Positions 1-5,934 of a stretch of 6,864 nucleotides of DNA are shown here, piece by piece. A model generated the notes under the pieces. It saw nothing but the letters and a program-made list of their open reading frames with translations, searched no databases and was not told where the DNA came from. The position numbers were made by a program, and so were the translations under genes. Origin of the DNA: WTAW01 sp050124775 (GTDB lineage Bacteria; Acidobacteriota; Aminicenantia; Aminicenantales; Aminicenantaceae); contig JASFEP010000246.1 of the NCBI GenBank assembly GCA_050124775.1, positions 1-6,864 on the forward strand, in the 5' to 3' direction. Positions within the stretch are counted from its first letter, which is position 1; each line of letters begins with the position of its first letter.

Positions 1-453
1 AATGTCGGGAGATCCATCAGTGGGGTCGACCACTTTCTGTATAACGAAAGAAAAATCCGTCTTATAAAAGGAGGCGGGCGGGGATGGCAGGATTCCATAT
101 TCAACGATGAGATTCTGGGGATGTATCATATCGAATTCCGTTCAGAATTGGACGAGGAGGAAAAAATCTTTATAAAAGAAAAATATCCAAACCTCGACAA
201 CGAACAGATGACAGATCTTCTGAAAAGACTCAGTTATATTCATACAGGCGAAATGGTCCCATTTTACAGCATGCGTTATGCTTTTTATGAGGGCCATACG
301 GATTACCGGGCCGATCCCATAGCCATCTCGCTTATATTCGGTCTGAGAAGCCTCGAAGACATCGAAAAAGCCTTCGAGGGAGATCTGTATCGAACTCTGA
401 CAGAACATTTCACACCAGAGCATATCTCTTCGGACGAGGGGGAGATATGGTAA
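1..453 (+). CDS. C-terminal part of an unrecognised protein (5' end outside window)
   Basis: The frame is open from base 1 to the TAA at 451-453, giving 150 residues. The first internal ATG is at 121, but it has no ribosome binding site and the frame stays open upstream of it, so I read this as the 3' part of a longer gene. I do not recognise the family. Visible features are a basic and glycine-rich stretch near the left edge (IRLIKGGGRGWQDS), a charged helical segment (ELDEEEKIFIKEKYP) and a hydrophobic segment that looks conserved in style (YEGHTDYRADPIAISLIFGL), followed by a leucine/glutamate helix. No signal peptide or clear transmembrane segment is visible in this part. Its stop overlaps the start of the HEAT-repeat gene by 7 bp, so the two are probably in one operon and translationally coupled. 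The codon style resembles the downstream genes. That it is a real gene is fairly sure; its function is unknown. Confidence 0.75.
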   Translation, partial: NVGRSISGVDHFLYNERKIRLIKGGGRGWQDSIFNDEILGMYHIEFRSELDEEEKIFIKEKYPNLDNEQMTDLLKRLSYIHTGEMVPFYSMRYAFYEGHTDYRADPIAISLIFGLRSLEDIEKAFEGDLYRTLTEHFTPEHISSDEGEIW

Positions 454-1820
454 ACAAAATCCGCGTGTTTTCTGTCATTCTTTTACTCATTGTGAGTTTC
501 ATAAATGGATCCGTGCAGGAAAACCGATCGAACGAAGAGGAAAGGATCGAACAGCTCATAAAACAACTCCGGAGTTTGCGCTACGGAGATTGGGGAAGTC
601 TGAGTGATGATATAAGAGAGATCGGGGACTCGATCATCGAACCGCTTATCGAAATGCTCAAGCATGAGGATAAGAGCGGTTGGTCCCAGTACCAGCTCGA
701 ATGGCACCAGAGAAGAATTGCTTGGGCGCTGGGTCAGGTGAGAACAGAAAGGGCGATCGAGCTCCTGATCGAAATGGTGCAGGATAGAACATTGCATGAT
801 TACGGCCGGTATGAGGCTGCGATGGCCTTGCGGAGGACCAGACCCGAACAAGCGGTAGACCCGCTGATCGAAGTTTTAAATAACAGGGAGTCGAATCCCC
901 CTCCCCGTATCGCAGCTGCATACGCATTGGGTGATCTCGGATCTGAAAAAGCAGTCCCCTCCCTTATCGAAGCTTTGAATGAGGAAAACGTTCAAATTCG
1001 CATGGCTGCAGTCTATGGGCTTGGGCACATCGGCACGGATGAAGCTTTTACTGGGCTCATGTCGGCTCTCGATGATAAGGATGGCTACATCCGGAGACTG
1101 ACCTACCCTCATCTCATCAGGCTCCGGCCAGAAAAAAAGACTGGGTTCCTAATCTTGGCTTTGAGAGATGAAGACTGGGGGGCGCGTGAAGATGCTGTCA
1201 AAGCGATCGTTGAAATCGGGAAACCGATGTCTGCCGAAATAATCCAGCTTCTCAAGCATGAAAAGAGTGTCGTCCGATGGGAGGCAACCCGGATTTTAGG
1301 GAAAATCCAGTTTGAAACGACGGCTGAAGATCTGCTGGCAGCACTCCGTGACAACAACTGGATGGTGCGGAACGAGGCAGCTGTCGCCCTGGTCAAGATC
1401 GAATCAGAGAAAATTATCGAACCTCTGATCGGGATGTTAAAAGATAAGAACCGCCATGCCAGGACGGAAGCCGCTTGGATCCTGGGTGAGATGCAATCTG
1501 CAAAAGCGATAGATGCCCTGATCCATGCTTCGAAAGATGCGGATTCCGGCTGGATGGCAGCAATGGCCATGGGCAAAATTCGGTCCGAAAGAGCAATCTC
1601 CCCGCTTATCAAGGCCCTTGAAGATAGGTTTATAACGAAACGGCGGGCGGCAGCCTGGGCCTTGGATAAGATACCCTCAGATAAAGCAACAAAGCCGCTT
1701 ATCGCGGCTCTCGAGGATACAGACCAAGAAGTACGGATGTGGGCCGCTGAAGCATTGAAAAAGATCGGTTCACCAGAAGCTTTAAACGCTATAATGAAAT
1801 ACGAAAACAAAATAGATTGA
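447..1820 (+). CDS. Exported HEAT-repeat (PBS-lyase-like) scaffold protein
   Basis: This 457-residue protein opens with a basic n-region and a hydrophobic core (VFSVILLLIVSFINGS, about residues 7-22), a likely Sec signal peptide. There is no lipobox cysteine, so the mature protein should be periplasmic or secreted. After a charged linker it consists almost wholly of HEAT units of about 30 residues, from about residue 33 to 452. I count roughly twelve, each with an 'AA-x-ALG-x-I' first helix, then 'A-I-x-PLI-x-AL' and an aspartate-rich turn. Clear examples begin near residues 88, 120, 153, 184, 276, 307, 338, 369, 399 and 429. The consensus matches the HEAT_2/PBS-lyase-like family. Such solenoids are usually binding platforms; no catalytic residues are evident and a phycobilin lyase role is not implied. 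The start is supported by GAGG at 436-439, 7 nt upstream. The ATG lies inside the upstream gene's last codons, suggesting coupled translation. The binding partner is unknown; the upstream gene product is the obvious candidate. Confidence 0.9.
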   Translation: MVNKIRVFSVILLLIVSFINGSVQENRSNEEERIEQLIKQLRSLRYGDWGSLSDDIREIGDSIIEPLIEMLKHEDKSGWSQYQLEWHQRRIAWALGQVRTERAIELLIEMVQDRTLHDYGRYEAAMALRRTRPEQAVDPLIEVLNNRESNPPPRIAAAYALGDLGSEKAVPSLIEALNEENVQIRMAAVYGLGHIGTDEAFTGLMSALDDKDGYIRRLTYPHLIRLRPEKKTGFLILALRDEDWGAREDAVKAIVEIGKPMSAEIIQLLKHEKSVVRWEATRILGKIQFETTAEDLLAALRDNNWMVRNEAAVALVKIESEKIIEPLIGMLKDKNRHARTEAAWILGEMQSAKAIDALIHASKDADSGWMAAMAMGKIRSERAISPLIKALEDRFITKRRAAAWALDKIPSDKATKPLIAALEDTDQEVRMWAAEALKKIGSPEALNAIMKYENKID

Positions 1821-1844
1821 TTCTTATGTGATAATTTATATATT
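1817..1844 (+). promoter_or_regulatory. Candidate sigma70-like promoter for the flavodoxin gene
   Basis: TTGATT (1817-1822) and TATATT (1839-1844) are separated by 16 bp, in an AT-rich stretch that overlaps the stop codon of the HEAT gene. Transcription would begin near 1851, about 24 nt before the preferred ATG at 1875. The boxes are imperfect and AT-rich DNA gives such matches by chance, so read-through from the upstream genes remains possible. Confidence 0.35.
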
Positions 1845-1863
1845 TTAATTCTTTATATGGAAT

Positions 1864-1867
1864 GGAG
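1864..1867 (+). promoter_or_regulatory. Ribosome binding site that decides the flavodoxin start
   Basis: GGAG ends 7 nt before the ATG at 1875. The alternative in-frame ATG at 1857 is preceded only by T/A-rich sequence with no SD match. The downstream start is therefore preferred, removing six residues from the longest reading frame. Confidence 0.65.
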
Positions 1868-1874
1868 ATTTGAA

Positions 1875-2405
1875 ATGGAAGTTGAAAAGGATATTCGAGT
1901 TCTCGTGGCATTCGCCACCAAGTACGGGGCGACCGAAGAGATCGCAGAAAAGATCGGGCAGGTACTCCGTCAAGAAGGCTTGTCCACTGATGTGTTACCT
2001 GTAGATAAAGTAAAGGACCTAAGTCCTTACAAGGCAGTGGTCGTGGGCAGTGCGGTTTATGTTGGTCAGTGGCGAAAAAACGCTGCCAAATTTTTGAAAT
2101 CCAACGAAAAAACTCTGACCGAGAGGAATGTCTGGCTGTTCTCGAGCGGGCCCACTGGGGAGGGAGATCCAGTAGAATTAGCGAACAACTGGCATTTTCC
2201 TAAAACTCTGCAACCTGTCGCCGACCGTATTCAACCCAAGGACATTACCCTCTTTCATGGCTTCGTAGATATGAATCTACTGAATCCTCTCCACAAGTGG
2301 ATGATCAATAAGGTGGACGCGCCCATGGGAGATTTTCGCGACTGGGAAGCCGTCACGTCCTGGGCGACATCCATCGCCGATGCGCTGAAAAAATCGTCCT
2401 CATAA
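1875..2405 (+). CDS. Flavodoxin-domain protein, HemG/protoporphyrinogen-oxidase-like
   Basis: This 176-residue cytoplasmic protein has the short-chain flavodoxin layout. The phosphate-binding loop for FMN is at residues 14-22 (ATKYGATEE), directly after the first strand (IRVLVAF). The second FMN loop is GSAVYVGQW (58-66) and the third is SSGPTGEG (90-97). The GSAVYVGQW form and the C-terminal GDFRDWEAVTSWA segment (152-164) are typical of the Flavodoxin_5/menaquinone-dependent protoporphyrinogen dehydrogenase (HemG)-like group and of related stand-alone flavodoxin-domain proteins. It probably binds FMN and carries electrons or reduces a quinone-linked substrate. Membership of the domain family is clear, but assignment to haem synthesis is not supported: no haem gene is nearby, and most relatives annotated this way lack proof. 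The start is set by GGAG at 1864-1867. It lies 54 bp after the HEAT gene and may have its own promoter. The long segment from about residue 101 to 150, before the final helix, also fits HemG-like proteins. Confidence 0.88.
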   Translation: MEVEKDIRVLVAFATKYGATEEIAEKIGQVLRQEGLSTDVLPVDKVKDLSPYKAVVVGSAVYVGQWRKNAAKFLKSNEKTLTERNVWLFSSGPTGEGDPVELANNWHFPKTLQPVADRIQPKDITLFHGFVDMNLLNPLHKWMINKVDAPMGDFRDWEAVTSWATSIADALKKSSS

Positions 2406-2431
2406 CCAGATATAAGATCAGGCAGATTACG

Positions 2432-2455
2432 GTTGCACGGATTCGAATCCGCAAC
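2432..2455. repeat. Hairpin with a 14-bp perfect palindrome in the intergenic gap
   Basis: The gap 2406-2510 holds CGGATTCGAATCCG (2438-2451), a perfect palindrome. It is flanked by GTTG (2432-2435) and CAAC (2452-2455), which extend the stem across a two-base bulge (CA, 2436-2437). No T-run follows directly; the nearest is six Ts at 2480-2485, about 25 nt away, so this is not a standard intrinsic terminator. It could be a weak transcript-end structure, a protein-binding site or a dispersed repeat. The rest of the gap shows no convincing promoter. Confidence 0.45.
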
Positions 2456-2510
2456 TCGACGTACTGTGGCTATCCCATGTTTTTTAATGTATTCTTAAAA
2501 GAAAGCGTCT

Positions 2511-4007
2511 ATGGGTAAAGGTTTTATCAAGGTCTTTGGGTACGGTGTGTTGCTAATGTGCCTTTTTCTTGGCTGTTTTTGTGCCCAAGAAGAGGATCCA
2601 AGTGCCTTCAATAAATCGGCATTGCAGACGAATAAAGATATGAGACCCGGAGAAGAAACAAGGCGAATGGATAATTTTTCTCAAGGATACATTCTGTATT
2701 CTCCGCTATTGTCGACAATAACATATTTAATCGATTCGGATAAAAAAGTGGTCCACACATGGGAAAGCGAATTTCCACCTGGCGTTTCGGTTTATCTGCT
2801 CGATAACGGGAATCTGTTGCGCACGGCGCGCTCCTCGGATGTCCCGTTTTTTCTGGCACCAGGACAAGGAGGACGTATCCAAGAGTATACATGGGAAGGT
2901 GAGCTGGTCTGGGATTTTGCGTTAGCGAAGGAAGATCGAATCCTGCATCACGACATCGAGCCTCTGCCCAATGGAAATGTACTCGCCATTGCCTGGGAAC
3001 GAAAAACCCGCCGACAGGCGATCCGAGCGGGCCGGCGTATCGAATATCTAACAGAAAATGATGTGTGGCCAGACTGCATACTTGAGATCCAGCCCAAACC
3101 CCCGCTAGGGGGCAGGATCGTTTGGGAATGGCACGTTTGGGACCATCTCATTCAAGACACGAACCCCAGTCTGGATAACTTTGGACATATATCCGACCAC
3201 CCCGAGCTCGTCGACATCAACGGAGATCAAAAACCACTCCTTTTCACAGATAAAAATATCGAACGGCTCAGAGCTCTGGGATACCTTCATGAGGACATGC
3301 CCGAAAAGAGTCTCAGCGGAGATCTTCTCCACAGCAATTCGATCGCGTACAATCCCAAGCTCGATCAGATCCTTCTCAGTGTGCTCACCTTTAATGAAAT
3401 CTGGATCATAGACCATGGGACTACAACCAGGGAGGCTGCAGGCCATACAGGGGGACGGGCCGGCAAGGGAGGCGATCTTCTCTATCGATGGGGGAATCCT
3501 CAAAGTTATGGACGGGGACCGGCCGAACACCAATATCTCTTTGGACAGCACGATGCCCGATGGATCCCTGAGGACTATCCGGGTGAGGGAAATATTCTGA
3601 TATTCAACAACGGGGACGGCCGGCCGAAGGAACGATATTCATCGGTCATCGAGATCCAACCCCCTCTCGATGAAAATGACAATTACAAAATCAAGGACGG
3701 TTCAAGTTTCGGTCCGGATTGCCCCGTGTGGAGATACATAGCGCCGAATAAACGATTATTCTTTGCCGATTTTATTTCAGGCGCCCACCGATTGCCGAAC
3801 GGAAACACATTTATCTGTTCAGGCCCTCAAGGACGCTTTTTCGAGGTTACCCCCAAAGGAGAAATCGTTTGGGAGTTTAAGAATCCCTTCTCGGGGAAAG
3901 CTCCAAATCCTGCCGGAGATCCCCCTTACTCTGTTTTTAGAGCAACTCACATCTCGAACATCCACCCCTCTCTCAAAGGGAGAAAACTGAAGTCTTTCCC
4001 CAGATAG
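2511..4007 (+). CDS. Arylsulfotransferase-family beta-propeller lipoprotein
   Basis: This 498-residue protein starts with a basic n-region, a hydrophobic core and Cys22 in FLGC, a slightly atypical lipobox, so it is probably a lipoprotein of the periplasm or outer membrane. The mature part has recurring propeller-blade motifs: HHDIEPLPNGN (146-156), HSNSIAYNPKLDQILLS (274-290), LLYRWGNPQSYGRG (323-336), FGQHDARW (344-351) then GNILIFNNGDGR, and SGAHRLPNGNTFIC (423-436) then GEIVWEF. These match PQQ-independent aryl-sulfate sulfotransferases (ASST, Arylsulfotrans family), which move a sulfuryl group between phenolic compounds through a histidine intermediate. By motif order, His147, His274, Asn276 and His347 are the likely active-site residues, with His347 the best candidate for the sulfated one. 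The arginine I recall about 18 residues after the second His in E. coli ASST appears to be Leu292 here. The SD is weak (AGAAAG near 2500). The fucosidase gene begins just downstream. The family is confident; the sulfotransferase reaction is inferred. Confidence 0.85.
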   Translation: MGKGFIKVFGYGVLLMCLFLGCFCAQEEDPSAFNKSALQTNKDMRPGEETRRMDNFSQGYILYSPLLSTITYLIDSDKKVVHTWESEFPPGVSVYLLDNGNLLRTARSSDVPFFLAPGQGGRIQEYTWEGELVWDFALAKEDRILHHDIEPLPNGNVLAIAWERKTRRQAIRAGRRIEYLTENDVWPDCILEIQPKPPLGGRIVWEWHVWDHLIQDTNPSLDNFGHISDHPELVDINGDQKPLLFTDKNIERLRALGYLHEDMPEKSLSGDLLHSNSIAYNPKLDQILLSVLTFNEIWIIDHGTTTREAAGHTGGRAGKGGDLLYRWGNPQSYGRGPAEHQYLFGQHDARWIPEDYPGEGNILIFNNGDGRPKERYSSVIEIQPPLDENDNYKIKDGSSFGPDCPVWRYIAPNKRLFFADFISGAHRLPNGNTFICSGPQGRFFEVTPKGEIVWEFKNPFSGKAPNPAGDPPYSVFRATHISNIHPSLKGRKLKSFPR

Positions 4008-4022
4008 AAGCCAATAGAAAAT

Positions 4023-4028
4023 GGAGGA
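4023..4028 (+). promoter_or_regulatory. Strong ribosome binding site that points to a GTG start
   Basis: GGAGGA is a near-perfect SD and lies 7 nt before the in-frame GTG at 4036. The ATG at 4021 overlaps this SD and has only a poor purine run before it. Starting at GTG also removes the acidic residues MEECS from in front of the signal sequence, leaving a basic n-region as export signals require. Confidence 0.7.
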
Positions 4029-4035
4029 ATGTTCT

Positions 4036-5451
4036 GTGCGATATCATGTCATAACTCTCCTGATCGCAATTGCATGGATAAACTGCACGCCTGTAAATCC
4101 CCCCAAGCCGTACGGAGCGGTTCCCAGTGAACGCCAGCTCATTTGGCATAATATGAAGTACCATGCTTTTATTCATTTCGGTCCGAATACATTTACGGAT
4201 ATCGAATGGGGACACGGGGATGAATCTCCCGACGTGTTCAATCCCAGCGAACTGAATTGTCGCCAATGGGCCAGGGTTATTAAAGAGGCCGGCATGGAGG
4301 GGGCGATCATCACGGCCAAACATCATGATGGATTTTGTCTCTGGCCTTCAAGGTATTCAACACATACCGTCCGCGAGAGCACATGGCGGAACGGAAAAGG
4401 AGACGTCCTAAAGGAATTATCTGAAGCCTGCCAAGAGTTCGGGATAAAATTTGGTGTTTATGTCTCTCCCTGGGACCGGAATCATCCCACATACTTCACA
4501 GCTGAGTACAATACCGTATTCAAGAAAATGCTGGAAGAGGTACTCACCCAGTACGGCGACGTGTATTACGTGTTTTTTGACGGCGCCTTCAGTGTTGGGC
4601 CCGATGGAAAACGACAGGACTATGACTGGGAGGGCTTTTTCGAAGTTGTGCGAAGATGTCAGCCTAATGCCGTGATATTCAGTGACGGAGGCCCAGATGT
4701 CAGGTGGATAGGAAACGAGCGAGGATACGCGGCCGAGACAAACTGGTGCACTGTGAAATCGGGCTTTTTTTATCCCGGTATTATCGGCGTCAATGACCAA
4801 CTGCAAACCGGACATGAGGACGGCGATTTATGGATCCCTGCCGAGGTCAACACTTCGATCCGGCCGGGCTGGTTTTACCATGAAAAAGAAGACAATAAGG
4901 TCAAATCCTTGGAGAGACTCGTCGATAACTGGTTTCATTCCGTGGGGATGAACAGCAACTTTCTTTTGAACCTGCCTCCTGATAGGCGGGGTCTGATCCA
5001 CGAAAACGACATTCAAAGATTATTGGAATTCAGACAATATCTCAATGAGGCCTTTGCCTTCGACCACGCAAAAAACGCCACAATCAGTGCAACAAATTCA
5101 AGGGGAAAAACATTCCCTGCCACAAAAGCGATAGATGGCGATCCCGAAACGTACTGGGCAACGGATGATGGAGTCACAAATGCATCCCTGGAGCTCGATT
5201 TCAAAAAGCCGGTCGAAATCAGCGCAGTCCTCATGCAGGAGTTTATCCCCTTGGGTCAACGAGTGAGATCATTTTCGATCGATGCTTATATCGATGACAC
5301 ATTCGATCGAGTGGCAAATGGAGTCACTGTCGGAAACCGCCGGATCGTCAAGTTCGATACAGTGTACGTACGCCGACTGAAGATAAATTTCGAAGCGAGA
5401 GCCTGTCCGGTGATCGCGAATATCGAAGTCTACAGGATTCCGGATATATAG
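4036..5451 (+). CDS. Exported GH29 alpha-L-fucosidase with C-terminal F5/8C (CBM32-like) domain
   Basis: The preferred GTG start gives 471 residues; the ATG at 4021 would give 476, and positions here use that longer numbering. A short hydrophobic export signal (VITLLIAIAWIN) precedes Cys22. The Asn just before it makes a poor lipobox, so lipidation is uncertain. The catalytic barrel runs to about residue 345: FIHFGPNTF (50-58), AKHHDGFCLWPS (99-110), GVYVSPWDRNHP (145-156), YVFFDGAF (183-190), WIGNERG (229-235) and PAEVNTSIRPGWFYH (273-287), then LLNLPPDRRG. Asp187 is the expected nucleophile. Glu233 sits about 46 residues later, near the acid/base spacing known for the 1,3/1,4-specific GH29-B group, which the PAEV..SIRPGWFYH motif also indicates. 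Residues 350-473 form a discoidin-like beta-sandwich (ATKAIDGDPETYWATDD), probably carbohydrate-binding. It should remove terminal fucose from branched glycans. The gene lies 28 bp after the sulfotransferase gene and is probably co-transcribed with it. Confidence 0.93.
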   Translation: MRYHVITLLIAIAWINCTPVNPPKPYGAVPSERQLIWHNMKYHAFIHFGPNTFTDIEWGHGDESPDVFNPSELNCRQWARVIKEAGMEGAIITAKHHDGFCLWPSRYSTHTVRESTWRNGKGDVLKELSEACQEFGIKFGVYVSPWDRNHPTYFTAEYNTVFKKMLEEVLTQYGDVYYVFFDGAFSVGPDGKRQDYDWEGFFEVVRRCQPNAVIFSDGGPDVRWIGNERGYAAETNWCTVKSGFFYPGIIGVNDQLQTGHEDGDLWIPAEVNTSIRPGWFYHEKEDNKVKSLERLVDNWFHSVGMNSNFLLNLPPDRRGLIHENDIQRLLEFRQYLNEAFAFDHAKNATISATNSRGKTFPATKAIDGDPETYWATDDGVTNASLELDFKKPVEISAVLMQEFIPLGQRVRSFSIDAYIDDTFDRVANGVTVGNRRIVKFDTVYVRRLKINFEARACPVIANIEVYRIPDI

Positions 5452-5454
5452 AAT

Positions 5455-5477
5455 CCCCAGCAGCTAAAAAACTGGGA
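5455..5477 (+). terminator. Weak candidate terminator after the fucosidase gene
   Basis: CCCAG (5456-5460) pairs with CTGGG (5472-5476) around an 11-nt loop just after the stop codon. With a bulged C the stem can be extended by AT pairs. The sequence that follows is A/T-rich (AATCTTAAAATTAT) but lacks a proper T-run. It separates the fucosidase operon from the next promoter, so some termination here makes sense, but the structure is poor. Confidence 0.25.
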
Positions 5478-5502
5478 TAATCTTAAAATTATCATTTATG
5501 GC

Positions 5503-5531
5503 TTGACATACCTAGAATATCGAGGTATATT
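5503..5531 (+). promoter_or_regulatory. Near-consensus sigma70 promoter of the PadR-permease operon
   Basis: A perfect TTGACA -35 box (5503-5508) is followed after exactly 17 bp by TATATT (5526-5531). Initiation would fall near 5538, leaving about 25 nt of leader before the ATG at 5563. TTGACA also reads as a TTG codon in the padR frame, so automatic gene callers may wrongly start the protein here. Two inverted-repeat operators overlap the promoter. Confidence 0.85.
5509..5527. promoter_or_regulatory. Operator site 1 (imperfect TACCTAGA inverted repeat), probable PadR site
   Basis: TACCTAGAATATCGAGGTA has outer arms TACCT/AGGTA and matches its reverse complement at 14 of 19 positions. It fills the spacer between -35 and -10 and touches the first two bases of the -10 box. 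Its left half-site TACCTAGA is identical to that of site 2. Binding here would exclude RNA polymerase. That the adjacent PadR protein is the ligand is inferred from position. Confidence 0.75.
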
Positions 5532-5549
5532 ACCTAGAGAATCTAGGTA
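5531..5549. promoter_or_regulatory. Operator site 2 (perfect 8-bp-arm inverted repeat), probable PadR site
   Basis: TACCTAGAGAATCTAGGTA has perfect 8-bp arms (TACCTAGA/TCTAGGTA) around a 3-bp centre. It runs from the last base of the -10 box across the predicted transcription start. It lies 22 bp centre-to-centre from site 1, about two helical turns, so two bound dimers would sit on the same DNA face. It is probably the higher-affinity site. Confidence 0.8.
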
Positions 5550-5550
5550 T

Positions 5551-5556
5551 GAGAGG
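5551..5556 (+). promoter_or_regulatory. Ribosome binding site that sets the PadR start at 5563
   Basis: GAGAGG lies 6 nt before the ATG at 5563 and directly after operator site 2. Upstream in-frame start codons fall within the promoter, before the predicted transcription start, so they cannot be used by this transcript. Confidence 0.75.
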
Positions 5557-5562
5557 CAAGAG

Positions 5563-5901
5563 ATGATTTCGAAATCCTTGGCAGCAGCATCCACAAAGCC
5601 CGTGATCCTGGCAATTTTGGCAGGAGGAGAGATCTACGGGTATCAAATCATTCACAACATGATCGAGATATCAGGTGGAACTCTGGAATGGTCGGAAGGA
5701 ACGATATATCCCGTCCTTCACCGATTGGAAAAGGAGAGATTGATCCGCTCTCAGTGGAAAATATCCGAAAACGGCCGGCGCCGAAAATATTACCGCCTCA
5801 CCGAACTCGGACACAAAGAGCTGGAAAAGGAAAAGCAACAGTGGATGAGTGTGAATGCAGTTCTCTCCCGCCTGTGGAAACCTCTAACCTCTTACGATTG
5901 A
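5563..5901 (+). CDS. PadR-family transcriptional regulator
   Basis: This 112-residue protein is a compact PadR winged-helix regulator. The N-terminal helix and first helix-turn-helix part span about residues 12-36 (PVILAILAGGEIYGYQII). The recognition-helix region is EWSEGTIYPVLHRLEKERLI (42-61), with the hallmark T-I-Y-P-x-L-x-R-L-E. The wing is SENGRRRKYYRLTELG (68-83). A C-terminal helix (about 84-105) would form the dimer interface. The size and the GRRRKYYRLT wing match the short PadR type that sits next to orphan MacB/FtsX-like permeases in Acidobacteriota and related lineages. The two inverted repeats over its own promoter suggest it represses itself and the permease until an unknown signal releases it. 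The ATG at 5563 has a good SD; a longer reading frame from TTG at 5503 would overlap the promoter and is rejected. The gap to the permease gene is 33 bp, so they form one operon. Confidence 0.92.
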   Translation: MISKSLAAASTKPVILAILAGGEIYGYQIIHNMIEISGGTLEWSEGTIYPVLHRLEKERLIRSQWKISENGRRRKYYRLTELGHKELEKEKQQWMSVNAVLSRLWKPLTSYD

Positions 5902-5934
5902 AAGGAACGAAGGAAAAAATAAAGGATATCGCTT

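Noticed and set aside
1109..1810. Long 233-codon open frame on the minus strand
   Set aside because: It lies wholly within the HEAT-repeat gene and mirrors its repeated codons; the protein is serine/alanine-rich, has no recognisable domain and no SD.
447..1820. Phycobilisome (PBS) lyase function for the HEAT protein
   Set aside because: The 'PBS lyase' name comes from the repeat family. There is no sign of a phycobilisome host, and the protein has a signal peptide.
1857..1874. Upstream ATG for the flavodoxin gene (adds MEWRFE)
   Set aside because: No SD precedes it, while the ATG at 1875 has GGAG at proper spacing and the flavodoxin fold begins only a few residues later.
2011..2030. Hairpin AAGGAC-CTAA-GTCCTT inside the flavodoxin gene
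   Set aside because: It is within conserved coding sequence, has no T-run and no regulatory context; a chance inverted repeat is the simplest reading.
2431..2475. Possible tRNA gene or tRNA 3' fragment (T-arm-like TTCGAATCC)
   Set aside because: The base before the loop is A and would not pair with the C after it, no acceptor, D or anticodon arm can be drawn around it, and no CCA end is placed correctly. The palindrome explains the resemblance.
3105..3551. 148-codon open frame on the minus strand
   Set aside because: It is antisense to conserved blades of the sulfotransferase gene, with no recognisable domain and no promoter or SD.
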